The notes beneath the pieces are model-generated. The model was not told where the DNA came from and searched no databases. It was given only the letters and a program-made list of their open reading frames with translations. Source: Mangifera indica (lineage: Eukaryota > Streptophyta > Magnoliopsida > Sapindales > Anacardiaceae). From it: a stretch of DNA of 64,000 nt. The stretch lies in the NCBI RefSeq assembly GCF_011075055.1, contig NC_058137.1, positions 4,330,771 to 4,394,770 on the forward strand, written 5' to 3'. Position 1 is the stretch's first letter; every line of letters begins with the position of its first letter. The position numbers and the translations under genes are program-made. This document shows positions 11,803 through 22,289 of this stretch, one piece after another.

Positions 11803-12219
11803 TCATTTGCGTTCCTTCTCATCTTGAACACCGTCCCCCAAACGCACTGTTCGAATCTTGAATCTCTCAAGCTTCGACGACAACTCATCCAACGGTCTCC
11901 GGACACCGCGCGTTCGGGTTACCGGAACATTCGAACTTGTTTCTCCGGTGGTTGGTACTTTATCATTCAATATTCTATTCTGTTGACCTCTCGGACTTCC
12001 GAAAAGTTTCATATACAAATCAGAAATTTCTCTGACTTTTGGCGATGCTGCAAGTGCTGGACCAAAACAGTGATCAAGATTATACGGAAGCTTGGGGCTA
12101 ATTCCATTTGGCGTTAATGGTCTAGGCGTGCAGAATGGAGAGCCATTGTTGAAGGTGCTCAAAGATTCTGAGAGTTGAACGAATTGTACATGCGTGGGGC
12201 AGGAGATGTCAGTCTTCAT
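11803..12219 (-). CDS. Hypothetical 138-residue proline-directed-site-rich protein
   Basis: I do not recognise the family. The frame is open for 138 codons in DNA clearly richer in G+C than its neighbours, with a Met start and a TATA box 138 bases upstream (12357-12363), so it looks like a real intron-less gene. The protein has no signal peptide or membrane segment. It carries several S/T-P sites (CTPRPLTPNG, ISPK, ASPK, GSPR at about residues 31-76), suggesting proline-directed kinase targets. Its C-terminus is basic and charged (about 105-138, with RRPLDELSSKLERFK). A short amphipathic stretch, VREISDLYMKLFG, lies at 62-74. Role unknown. A fragment of a larger gene or a lineage-specific gene are alternatives. 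Confidence 0.5.
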   Translation of the reverse strand: MKTDISCPTHVQFVQLSESLSTFNNGSPFCTPRPLTPNGISPKLPYNLDHCFGPALAASPKVREISDLYMKLFGSPRGQQNRILNDKVPTTGETSSNVPVTRTRGVRRPLDELSSKLERFKIRTVRLGDGVQDEKERK

Positions 12220-12356
12220 CGAAATATGAAGTATAGAGGAAAAAAAAGTTGTGGGAATTTAGAATTGAAACTGGGTTTCTTTCTTTTTGGTGATCGCTGT
12301 GAGAATATGATTCTTTGAATGTTGATGCAAGCACCAGTTGAATAGCCCTAAGGTGA

Positions 12357-12363
12357 TTATATA
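12357..12363 (-). promoter_or_regulatory. Putative TATA box of the 138-residue gene
   Basis: TATATAA on the minus strand, 138 bases before the ATG at 12219, in otherwise mixed-composition sequence. Position fits a leader of about 100 bases. Confidence 0.4.
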
Positions 12364-12548
12364 AGTTACGAGTGCTTTGACTAGTTTAGCTTAGCTTGTA
12401 ACATTGTACTTTCGGACTTGTTCAAACTTGTCTCGTTAGAAGAATAATTTGCTCGCTTGGAAGAGTTGATGTGGTCTTGCAGTGATGGCTTTGACATTGT
12501 AATCCAGTTGGCATTTGAAATATATTAAAGAATGCATAATTTGCGGGG

Positions 12549-13578
12549 CTAAATGACTATTTCCCACCCAAGGTTTAGTACAAATTATTTCACTCATTAA
12601 CTATCAAAAATCTAAATATCTATTAAATTTTGTTGTTGTTATTAAATATAAAATTCTAATTTATTAAAATCTAACAAGTTTTTCCCACCCAAGATTTGAA
12701 AAATCAGTATTTTTCCATTAAGGTTTTTCTAATATGTTGTTGGCACTCGAAGACAATGATGTTCTCCTTTTCTTCCTACTTCTCTCTCATATGCTCTCCA
12801 TTTTTTACCACATCAGTTGTCCTCTCCCTCACTAGCCAATGCACAATAAGACCAAGATCTTGTTGTTGAAGAGGAAAGGAAAAAACTCGGGATTTATAGT
12901 TTTTAAACTTGGGAGAAATTGCTAATTTTTAAACCTGGGGGAAAATGTGAGGGATTTATAGTTTTTTCAAATATTTTTCCTAAATAACAATTTTACCCCT
13001 GATAATAACAATAAAATGACAATTCAAAATCTTCCTTCCATTTTTTAATGACCAACTCTGGCAGAGCCATATTCTTTCTCCACCATTGATTATGGACGAT
13101 AGCATCTCTTTTTCTCCCTCCGACGATGAAGGCTCTTTGGATGATGAAGGATTCATCTAAACAATGAATCCTTATTCGGCCAAACAAATTTGCACTCAAT
13201 GTTTTACGATTCCAACACTTGTGATGATTCCAACCAATTCAATTATTCGATCAATGCATCAAACAATTTTGCAGATAGGAGGGAGCATCGGTAGAGAAAG
13301 AACATGAGTTGTCAATCAGAGATGGAGATGGTCGCCAAAAAAGGAAAAAGAAAAACTCTAAAAGGGAAAATATAACTTTTCAAAATATAGGTCGGGGGAA
13401 ATTATAAATTTTTTAAAATAAGATAAAATTTTTATTTATTTTAATAATATTAATAAAATAATGATTTTACCCTTATAACTAATAAAGAATGAATAAAAAA
13501 TAAATATTTGAATTTTTTAAATTTCACATATGTGAGTTTAGAAATTGACTAAAACTTGAGTGGAAAGAAGTCTTTTGA
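12549..13578. mobile_element. Long-TIR non-autonomous element (Mutator-like family?)
   Basis: The left end reads AATGACTATTTCCCACCCAA. The reverse complement of the right end reads AAAAGACTTCTTTCCACTCAA. Both continue with GTTTTAGT- and ACTCA-containing sequence, so the inverted repeats extend at least 45 bases with mismatches. The core is less AT-rich and carries short open frames on both strands (for example 12993-13199 minus) without recognisable domains. It belongs with the elements at 37352-38497, 57973-58673 and 62191-63164, which share GACTATTTCCCACC-type ends. The Mutator-like assignment is inferred from TIR length; no target duplication was resolved. Confidence 0.6.
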
Positions 13579-13579
13579 C

Positions 13580-14568
13580 CTTTATTGCTTGGAGGGGAAG
13601 TCAAGAAAATAAACTTCAAATAAGGGGTGATTTTGACGGCCAAAGTTTTTGAAATTTTCTCTCTAAAAAAGTATAATACGTTTCAAAGTGATCTTAATCT
13701 TTCCATTTTTGTATGTAAATAGATGATGCGGCTACATCGATGGCCGACATCTGAATTATTTCACTATTTTATGACAAATTATGGTTGAGGGTGGTGGGGA
13801 TTTGACGGGGCGAAGAAGATTTTAAAGAAAGGGAGATTTAGGAGAATTCATTTTAATTATAACAAATTGTACCGATGCAAGGTTTTACATAAAAAAATAA
13901 AAATTACAAACTCAGCCTCCCATCTTAAGTTGCTTTTTATATTATAAAGTCCTGAAAAACGATGAAAAGTCAAATTTATCCTTTGTCTATTAGTTTTATA
14001 GCAATGACTTTTAAGTTCGACATATTTTGATAACAAAAAATAAGTACGACTTTGATGATAAGTTGGACCAAAATTCTAAACACTAAAATACTTTTAACAC
14101 TTTAGTAATCACAAGTTTAAAAATAATATAATTTTTTCTATATTTAATAATACATATTAAAACTATTAGCTTAAATTATTGAATTTATTTTGAAATATTT
14201 TAAAGGTAATCAATTAAATAACTTTTTTGAGGGGTTTATACTATATTAATTAATATTATAAAATAATACAATTATATCTTTATCTTTAATACCTATGAAA
14301 ACCTTAGCTGCAACTTCTCATCTCCATTCATAATTTGAGCTAAAATGTACTTTAAAATTACAAAATAAGACAACAAATTCATTTTAATTATAGTTAGTAA
14401 CCATCTAAAATGTAAACAATTAATCGACGAAAAGCTACAGTAAATACTGAGAAATTAAAAGAGGGGTATTTTTGGAATGAAAAATATAATTTGCTTAAAA
14501 AGGTAAAAAGTAATAATTGCTGCCGAAAAACGTTTACGTGCAAAACTAACTGTCTATTTTAATTAATT

Positions 14569-14572
<4 letters not shown>
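13580..14572. other. Intergenic DNA without a recognised gene
   Basis: AT-rich. No coding or RNA-gene signal is seen. Confidence 0.4.

Positions 14573-14615
<43 letters not shown>
14573..14615. repeat. (TA)n microsatellite
   Basis: An uninterrupted run of alternating T and A over about 43 bases. Confidence 0.95.
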
Positions 14616-14618
<3 letters not shown>

Positions 14619-14879
14619 ATGCACAATTTATTCCTACCCTCTCTCTTTACAATTAGTAGGCATTTGAAGAAATATGTCATGAAACACTTGATATTGGTTG
14701 GACATAATACATGGATTCTTATCTTATGGATAACAATTTTTTTAATTTTGATTATAGGAAGAGTTTAACATAATAGAAAATGGGTAGTATTTTTTTTATT
14801 TTTTATTGTTATGGACCATATGAACAACTTTAAGATAATTGTAATTAGTATATAATCAATATCAATGATCATATTTTAA

Positions 14880-15400
14880 GAATCAAAATTTCATTAATAA
14901 TAATCCTCTTACCATAATGGAATTTTATTGATATATTAATTATAGATAAATATAATTATAACGATAGACATATTCATCATAATAACATTTTTTAATTATT
15001 GGTAAATATAACTATAACAATAGAAATATTTTCGTTAACAATACATTTAGTGATCAATATATTTAAATATAAGGGTGAAAATATTCATTATTTATGTTAT
15101 GTTTGCTAGCAAATAAATGTAATTATAACAACGAAAATATTTATTATTACTATTATATTTAATGATTGATAAATATTATTATAATAATGAAAATATTTTT
15201 CATATATATTATGTTTAATGACTTATAAATACTACCTTAACAATAACGATGTTTATCATTGTTATTATTTTTAACAATAAAAAACATTATTTTAGTGATA
15301 AAAATATTTGTTATTATTATTATTTTTAATAACGAGGCTTAAATCTCTTATTATTTATATTAACAACAAAATATTTCTTCTTGTTATTAATATTTTTAAT
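14880..15400. repeat. Degenerate minisatellite, unit about 56-60 bp
   Basis: Roughly eight successive units follow the plan TGAT(T)GATAAATA..., then ATTATAACAA(T/C)GAAAATATT, then TATTATGTTTAA. The clearest neighbours lie between about 15050 and 15300. The units are AT-rich and diverged, with no coding frame. Confidence 0.6.
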
Positions 15401-15870
15401 AGAAGAAATTATAAAGATGAACAAGGATGAATTTTTTTTCTTTTATTAAAATTTTTTAATTAAAAAAATAAACTTTCAATAAGTATTTTTCTCTTGTGAA
15501 ACGCTTTTTTGAAAATAGAAAGGACCAAAATCTCTCGTGTTTCATCTCACATCTACAACAAACACTTCAAAGAAAAAGACCCAAAAAGCTCTCCTTTTTC
15601 CTCTTAGCTCACATCTACACAATTTTGCAAAGAAGAACCGAGATAGAGACCCAAATGCCCCTTTTGTTCCTCTCTCACTTGTAGAATTGCAAAGAGACAG
15701 ATTTTGAGTCTAATGAAAAAGAAGGGGAAATGAGGAAAAAACTTAATTTTTTTCTGTTGGCTCGAGGCTAGCCCACCCATTCACCAAACGTAAAAGCTAT
15801 CAAAAGCAACCTTTGAAAGAGAATTTAATTTCATTTTCCAGTCATGTGGATCCCACTGTATGATCGGGAC
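15400..15870. other. Intergenic DNA without a recognised gene
   Basis: The 62-codon open frame at 15496-15684 lies over a pair of CTCACATCTACA-containing near repeats and has no domain. Nothing else is visible. Confidence 0.35.
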
Positions 15871-16035
15871 CGCCCAACAATGCCTCTAACTACCACATTT
15901 ATGTGATATATAATTAGGACGAGAATGTTTGGTTTCAGTCATCCGCAATTTGAATGTTTGGTGATATGGCTTATCTTCGAGTGGTGGAGTTGCGTATGCA
16001 TGCATGGTCTTCAAATTATTCATAAACAAAAAAAT
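15870..16035 (-). pseudogene. DUF247-gene 3' flank copy, unit A (first part)
   Basis: The blocks TACCACATTTATGTGATAT, GAATGTTTGGTTTCAGTC, TTTGAATGTTTGG and GGTCTTCAAATTATTCATAA recur at about 19060-19175 and 19440-19575, in the same order and orientation. In the other units this block runs straight on into the CATACAGCTGGATCAA block. Here the two are separated by about 2 kb, so a later insertion is likely. It is a duplicated 3' flank of the DUF247 gene at 19864-21207. Confidence 0.7.
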
Positions 16036-16039
16036 ACAT

Positions 16040-18095
16040 AGGAAAATTAAATTAAATGCCTTTTTTACCACTTTATTAAGCAAAAATGTCTAATTTTCCT
16101 ATTCTTAAGTAAAAATACCCTAATTTTTTTTAAATTATTAAAATTACCCTTCACTATACCTATATAAACTCTCTTATTCACTCTTGTTACATACACTTCT
16201 CATATCGCTCAAACATTCACTCTCACTCTCATTTTTACTCAATATCAATTAATACGGGTTCGTTCAGACAAAAGAAATTTGTATTTCTGAATTCAAATAG
16301 AAAAAAATTAGTTCATAAAAAAAATATATTTATACGAATCTTAACTCAAACTTAATTTTATTTGTTAAATCTAGTTTGTATGTTATGTAAAGGGGGCATT
16401 TGAATATTAGATAATAATATAGAGGTTAAAAAAATATTAAAAAAATATGAGGGGCATTTTGATATTATACAACATATAAATTATTTAAATAACATGTTAA
16501 GAATAGATAGGTATATTTTGATACAAGACAACATAAAAGGGTGTTTAATGAAATGTTAGATAATTATAGGGGGTTAAAGAAAATATTATAAAAAATATGA
16601 GGGGTATTTTGATATTAAACATTTTAAGAGCATTATAAATGCAATTTTAGGAATAGATAGATGTATTTTGATATGAGACAACATACATGGGTGTTGTATG
16701 TCAACAATCAAATTTGAATTTTATACAGTGAAATACCTTAGAATGTCAACAATAAAAAAACGTTCAAAAATCTGGAAATACGAGTCGATATATCCTAAAA
16801 TGATAAAAATCGAAAAAACGAAACTGAAATTCAAATTTTATATTTTGAAATACCCTAAAATGTCAATAATAGAAAAAATCATTAGAAAATCTGAAAAATA
16901 CGAGTCAATTTATCCTAAAATGACGAAAATTAAAAAAACGGAACTAAAATTCAAATTCTAGAAGTTGAAATACATTAGAATGTCACTAATCGAAAAATAG
17001 TTCAAAAATCTAGAAAATACGAATCGATATATTATAAAATGGCGAAATTTAAAAAAATGAAACTGAAATTCGAAAATATGAATTGATATATCCTATATAC
17101 GAAAAAACCAAATTATCGAGCTGAAATTACGTCATTTCATCGTAAAATATGTCAAAAAAGCACAAAAATAAAAAAACTGAATGTCCAACTCGAAAACTAC
17201 AATCGAAAAATCCTAAAACAGAAAAAACAAAACTAAAATTTGAAAACTACAAGTTGAGAAACCTAGATATGGAAAATATCAATTTACCCCCTCAGAAAAT
17301 TTCTACTACAATCAAGTCCAATATTTATCCCTTGCCCCCTCAGTAATTTTCTAATCTATTAGCGCCCCTGCAGTTTCAAAAAAAGTAAATTTTCTCCCAA
17401 CCCACGGTATTCACAACATTAGCCCACTATCCCATGCCGAATTTCACAAACACCCACCGTGCACTAATTTATCTCCCCCAGCTCCCTAATGTTTTGAAAA
17501 AGCTATTTCACCCCCTAACCCACGGTCAATCTCTCCTGACCGTGAGATCCACTGTTCCCACGACAGAAGCGTCGGCTGTTCTAACCCCTTTTCCACTACA
17601 AAAATCATCGTTTCTGCCTTCAATTTTTTTAACACAAATCAAATGTATATATCTTATAACACAAAACCCCTCAAGAAATTCAATCAAAACAATCAAGAAT
17701 CAAAACATTTTATGTATTGTTCAAAATCAGAATCCTAGAATTTCAAACCGTAAAATATCCCTCAAATCTCAATAAGCTTAACAATAAATTCATTCAAACA
17801 ACATTAGGGAAGATGTACTAACATTCTTTGTCATTTTCAATCATTGGAAAACACGAAAATCAACGGAAATCGCTTTGCCCGTGGAACGACCATGGGACTA
17901 GTGAAAATTTTCGATTTTGTACAGTGAAACTGTGGGAAAATTTTGGGGAAAATAAGTAAAATCCTTGGTTTATATATAGGGGCAGTTTGATCATTTCATA
18001 AAATAAGGACATTTGTGTTTAAACCTGATTGTTTTAGACAATTTTTTAGACCCCTTTAATTTTGGCCATGTAATATAATTTCCCATATATAGAAG
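16040..18095. mobile_element. About 2-kb insertion splitting DUF247 remnant unit A
   Basis: Flanking remnant blocks (15870-16035 and 18096-18260) are contiguous in the sister units, so the DNA between them is probably inserted. It holds a 117-120 bp tandem repeat at 16698-17060 and a C-rich stretch at 17280-17560 with CCCCCTCAG and AACCCACGG motifs. A repeated AGGGGCATTTTGATATTA-like motif occurs at 16390-16680. I recognise no transposase, and terminal repeats were not resolved, so the element type is unknown. Confidence 0.45.
16698..17060. repeat. Tandem repeat, 117-120 bp unit, about three copies
   Basis: AATGTCAACAAT-type starts occur at 16743, 16860 and 16980, each followed by AAATCTGGAAATACGAGTCG-like and TCGAAAAAACGAAACTGAAA-like sequence. 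A partial unit precedes at 16698. Near-triplet spacing gives a repetitive Lys/Ile-rich open frame (16698-16961) that I do not count as a gene. Confidence 0.75.
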
Positions 18096-18284
18096 GGCTC
18101 ACATATAATAAACACATACAGCTGGATCAATCAATTTATATCTGCTTCGGAACTACATTTTCTATCAAAATCAATATTATAACATATACTGAATACTCAT
18201 ATCCAAAGAAAGGTATAACCAAACATTTTAAACATATATATCGTAATGATCTTCTACTCTCTTTTATGACTTATATATAACAAT

Positions 18285-18321
<37 letters not shown>

Positions 18322-18550
18322 AGGTATATAAATATATACATATTTATAAGTTATTATATAATTGAATGATTTTAAAATAAAAATAAAATAATATTTAATT
18401 ATATAATGATATATATAAATATATATATATATTTATATATTCAAAATAAACATACGCAATATTATTTTATATTAATAAGGATAAAGGTTGAACAAGGTTT
18501 GCAATACAATATGAGGATCAAGAAAATTGGAGCCCAAACACCAAGGTGGT
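18096..18550 (-). pseudogene. DUF247 remnant, unit A (second part) with C-terminal coding scrap
   Basis: 18110-18260 has CATACAGCTGGATCAA, GCTTCG and TAATGATCTTCTACTCTCTTT, matching 19215-19340 and 19705-19860. 18479-18535 then matches the start of the DUF247 gene's 3' end: AACAAGGTTTGCAATACAAT and GAGGATCAAGAAAAT correspond to ACAAGGTTTGCAGTATAGTA and AGGATCAAGAGAAT at 19892-19925. On the minus strand this scrap still reads IFLILILYCKP, a decayed form of the membrane segment. A copy of the AT-rich palindromic MITE (about 18270-18475) sits between them. Confidence 0.7.
18270..18476. mobile_element. Copy of the palindromic AT-rich MITE family, with (AT)n
   Basis: Contains an (AT)n run at about 18290-18318, then TTAGGTATATAAATATATACA and the palindromic core (ATTATATAATTGAATGAT, AAAATAAAATAATATTTAAT), ending in ATACGCAATATTATTTTATA. 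Inserted within DUF247 remnant unit A. Confidence 0.55.
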
Positions 18551-19000
18551 GGATGGCGAAAGATGGATGGTTGTAAAGGAAGAGGCCTCGGAAAGTTTTG
18601 GTAGATTTCTTAATATTTGATATATTTTAAACATATTTTATAAAAGTAAATTATATATATAATTGGTACATAGAAAGTGATACTCTATCTAATGCATCAT
18701 CAACCTCTCTTCCAACCCACAATTCATATCTTTGATTGGGAAACTGTCGCTTTTAGATTCGTCTTAGATTAGGAAATTGTCACTTTTAGATTCGTAAATC
18801 TTTCCTTGGATGTTTTCAATGACTATGAAAAAAGAAAGGTAAAAGAAGATGAGGAAAAGAAACAAAACTACCTTTTGACAAAAAAAAAAAATCTAACATT
18901 TAACTTTAATATATATATATATATATATATATGAAAATAGATCTTTTAAACTTAAGAGATTGAAAATTATCATTTCATCATTATTCAAGTGGACAATAGT
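18551..19000. other. Spacer between DUF247 remnant units
   Basis: No gene. Contains a TCACTTTTAGATTCGT short duplication near 18745-18800 and an (AT)n run at about 18911-18932. Confidence 0.4.
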
Positions 19001-19411
19001 GATTTGGCCTGTCAAAATATGTGATATAAATGACCCACATACCTCTATCTACCACATTTATATGTTACAATTACAACAAGAATGTTTGGTTTAATTCTTC
19101 TGCACCTTTGAATGTTTGGCGATATTCCTATCTTTGAGAGTAGTTGCCAAATGCATGGGTGGTCTTCAAATTATTCATAAGCCAGTATAGAAAAGATTTC
19201 AGATATGATAAACGCATACAGCTGGATCAACTAATTTACATTTGCTTCGTAAATTTCTTTATACATATATTGTGCAGTCATATCGTAAGAAAGATATAGC
19301 AAACAATTATATACATATTCCAATAATCTTTTACTCTCTTTTTACAACTTATAATGTTGTACGGTAAGGATCAAGAGAACGAAAGCTGCCATTGCAGTAT
19401 GAAAATATGTG
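19001..19411 (-). pseudogene. DUF247 remnant, unit B
   Basis: 19040-19180 repeats the CTCTATCTACCACA, GAATGTTTGG and TCTTCAAATTATTCATAA blocks. 19206-19345 repeats the CATACAGCTGGATCAA to CAATAATCTTTTACTCTC blocks. 19358-19400 retains coding scrap: on the minus strand it reads AMAAFVLLILTVQ, corresponding to AFAALILLILTILQ of the intact gene. The copy keeps the 3' flank and last few codons only. Confidence 0.75.
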
Positions 19412-19427
19412 ATATAGATGGCCAAAA

Positions 19428-19716
19428 GTAGCTCTATCTACCACAGTTGTGTGATATAATTAGTACATAGAATGTTTGGTTTCAGTCCCCTGCACCTTTG
19501 AATGTTTGGTTATATGCCTTGTCTTTGAGTGGTGAAGTTGCCAATGCATACGTGATCTTCAAAGTTATTCATAAACCAAAATATAAAGATTTGAAATATG
19601 ATAAATACATACAGCTGTCTTTGAGTGGTGAAGTTGCCAATACATACGTGGTCTTCAAGTTATTCATAAACCAAAATATAAAGATTTGAAATATGATAAA
19701 TACATACAGCTGGATC
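19428..19716 (-). repeat. DUF247 3' flank with a 96-bp tandem duplication
   Basis: GTCTTTGAGTGGTGAAGTTG begins at 19521 and again at 19617, with near-identical 96-base units up to about 19712, each ending in AAATACATACAGCTG. The preceding 19428-19520 repeats the block seen in units A and B. It is the flank directly downstream of the intact DUF247 gene, and the 63-codon frame over it (19498-19689) is repeat-driven. Confidence 0.85.
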
Positions 19717-19769
19717 AATTCTTTTATAGTTGCTTCGTAAATTTCTTTTTAATTACATTCAACATATAA

Positions 19770-19791
19770 TATATATATATATATATATATG
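19770..19791. repeat. (AT)n microsatellite
   Basis: Alternating A/T run in the 3' flank of the DUF247 gene. Confidence 0.85.
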
Positions 19792-19863
19792 TTGTACAAT
19801 CATATCGTAAGAAAGATAAAGCAAAACAATTTAAACACATTCCAATAATCTTTTACACTTTTT

Positions 19864-21207
19864 TTAGTGGTCATAATAAGGAATAACGGTGTACAAGGTT
19901 TGCAGTATAGTAAGGATCAAGAGAATGAGAGCAGCGAATGCCGATATAAATGACCATGGAGTATCAAAATATGTATACTTGAAGCTAGCCCATTGAACGT
20001 GCCAACTGTTGCGATAATACTCGTGCACATCGTTGAACATCTTCGACAAATAGCACGCATCGATATCAAATCCCACATCCTTCCCCAAATTGTTGATGAA
20101 ACGAGCGACTTCCCCATCAGTGCCAAGATTATTCTCAATAATATTGTTGTCACATAAATACTCAACATCTTTAGCTGTGTTCACAAGGTAGTCCAACAGT
20201 GTAGCATAAGTTGTGATATGCTTGGAGCAACTTGAGTGACATTGCTCATATGCAACACAGTTTTGAAGAAAAGAGGTCATAAAATCTTCAATATTAATGG
20301 TGGGCATATCGATTACTCCTCGCCTGAATTTCACCACCAAGAAGCTTTCTGCCTTCACTGCTTTTAGCTTAATTCCAGCACGGCGAAGCTTCGAAATCGA
20401 ATGGATAACATGTGTTGGTATATTAGCGTTTACAGGATGATCTCGAATTTCAGATGGAATCAAACTTTGGCGGACCAAGTCAAGTAAATGCATGCCCCTT
20501 AGGCTATGGTGCTTTGCAATATCTTTATCCGGCCTTTGTATGGTGTTATTGAAAAAGTGCAAAGCAAGCGTAGCTAAAGAGGGGCTAGGGTTTTCTCCGG
20601 GAAATTTTGATAAATCAAACAAACATTCAAGAATAAAGTAGGGAAGTTGATTCTCAAGGCGAAGAAAATCCCGATAAAAAAATGGTAAAATCCATGTCAT
20701 GGTGACAAGCGGATCTTCAGGATCAGATTTTACAACTCCTAAAACTTTTCGAAACAATTCAATAATGAAAAGTCCATCAAGAACCATTAACTCAGCAAAT
20801 TCATCGGAGTTAAGATGAATTGTTTCTGAATAACATTCTCTAGCTTTCATCTCCAGTGGTTTAACAGCCATGAGAAAATCTTCCAAACCTAGATCATTAT
20901 TTTTAATTCTATTGAGAAAGGAGGCTAGATATTTCCATTTATGCTCTTCAATCATTTTAAGGTGAGGCTCACCTTGGTGGTACGGACCAATTGAGACAAT
21001 ATGAGGTTGATAGGACTTACCATTGATATCAATCAAGCTCTGTGGAACTTTGAAAATACAGCATGATCTTCTACCCGCTGAGTTGCTTAATAGGGTCGGC
21101 GTCTGCGAGAGTTTCTTGTGCATAGACGCTAAAAGATCCTTGTTTACTTCTCCAATATTTATAACATGAGCTTCTCCTTCTATGGTTGTGCTTCCCATCT
21201 CCGTCAT
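19864..21207 (-). CDS. DUF247 (UPF0481) family protein
   Basis: A 447-residue intron-less gene, typical in length for plant DUF247 proteins. The family signature is present near the N-terminus: CCIFKVPQSLIDINGKSYQP, then VSIGPYHQGEPHLKMIEEHKW at about 72-92. It continues with MLVLDGLFIIELF-like and PWILPFFYRDFLRLENQLPYFIL-like segments in mid-protein and an F/Y-rich C-terminal part. One hydrophobic helix at about 419-442 (SFISAFAALILLILTILQTL) is followed by a short polar tail, fitting a tail-anchored membrane protein. Start: the first Met, but Met4 (ATG at 21198, giving MGSTT) is an alternative. Molecular function is unknown for most members; some grass members act in pollen-pistil self-incompatibility. 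Downstream lie at least two decayed copies of its 3' end. Confidence 0.93.
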   Translation of the reverse strand: MTEMGSTTIEGEAHVINIGEVNKDLLASMHKKLSQTPTLLSNSAGRRSCCIFKVPQSLIDINGKSYQPHIVSIGPYHQGEPHLKMIEEHKWKYLASFLNRIKNNDLGLEDFLMAVKPLEMKARECYSETIHLNSDEFAELMVLDGLFIIELFRKVLGVVKSDPEDPLVTMTWILPFFYRDFLRLENQLPYFILECLFDLSKFPGENPSPSLATLALHFFNNTIQRPDKDIAKHHSLRGMHLLDLVRQSLIPSEIRDHPVNANIPTHVIHSISKLRRAGIKLKAVKAESFLVVKFRRGVIDMPTINIEDFMTSFLQNCVAYEQCHSSCSKHITTYATLLDYLVNTAKDVEYLCDNNIIENNLGTDGEVARFINNLGKDVGFDIDACYLSKMFNDVHEYYRNSWHVQWASFKYTYFDTPWSFISAFAALILLILTILQTLYTVIPYYDH

Positions 21208-21806
21208 GAAGATTTACAAAGCGTCTTTCTTTCCAGACACAGTTTTCTAAGTCAAGGGAAGCTTGATGAATTCCTGAAAGTGGTGTATTCCATTTGAATT
21301 ATCCTATATCGATAATTTTATTGAAAAAGGGCAAAAAAATAAAGGTATATTTTCATCAGGGGCAAAGAAATGAATTCATGAATTTAGAATTTATCTTTGA
21401 GAAGTAAAGTCCCTACACTGCATAATCTTTACGGTGAAAATTCTTCCACCGACGAGTGTTCAAGACCATTGGACACTCAACCAACTAATAAAGGAGTGTG
21501 AAAAAAGAAATCAATATTTAATTGATTAAGAAATAAACATATTTCAATTTTTTTTTTTTATATTTCGAAACACTTGAAGCATTTTATACTAATTTTATAT
21601 ACGTTTCGAGACATTTTAAAAAAAAAAACTTTTTAGAAACGTAAAAACACACCTATTTTACGAATGACTTTAATGAGAAGTAAAACAGTGGTTTGGGAAG
21701 TGAGAGATGTCAAGGAATTTAATTTGTGTGGATTTTAATCGAATTGTAATTGAGCTTAAGTACAGGAAGGGTGTTTGGGTGATGAAGGAAAACATTTCTA
21801 TACTTA

Positions 21807-22286
21807 GGGGCGTTTGGTTTGGTAATGTTTGATTAATAAAATAGAAAGATTACCTTGAAGATAGATTACTTAGAAGATTACTGGGTATAAATGATTACTA
21901 TGTTTGATAAAATTTGATAGGTATAAATAATTATTGTGTTTGGTTAAAGGTAATAAAAGATTACTAGTAAATTATTTTATTTAAATGCCCTTGAATATAA
22001 TTATTTTTAAATATTTTGTATATTCTTTGTCATATTAATTAAAAATAAATTTATTTTTATCTCAAAAAATTAATAAATAATAATTTTTCTATAATAAACT
22101 CAAGATTACCCCAGTAATCTTTAAATACCTAAGGTGAAGGTGGTAATTAGATTACCACCTATATTACCTGCCACGTCAACATTGGTAATAGAAGATTACT
22201 GTAATCTTTTATTACTGACAAACCAAACAAGAGAATAAAAGATAGATTACCAAGATAATTTATCTTACCGTCAACCAAACACACCC
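21807..22286 (+). mobile_element. Tourist-like (PIF/Harbinger) MITE, intact copy
   Basis: A 480-bp element with ends GGGGCGTTTGGTTTGG and CCAAACACACCC, imperfect inverted repeats of each other. It is flanked by TTA on both sides (21804-21806 and 22287-22289), the target duplication expected of PIF/Harbinger elements. No coding capacity. Long stretches are identical to the copy at 53458-53953, so both moved relatively recently. Lies about 600 bases upstream of the DUF247 start. Confidence 0.8.
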
Positions 22287-22289
22287 TTA

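Noticed and set aside
19498..19689. 63-codon frame downstream of the DUF247 gene
   Set aside because: Runs over the 96-bp tandem duplication of the 3' flank, opposite to the gene strand.
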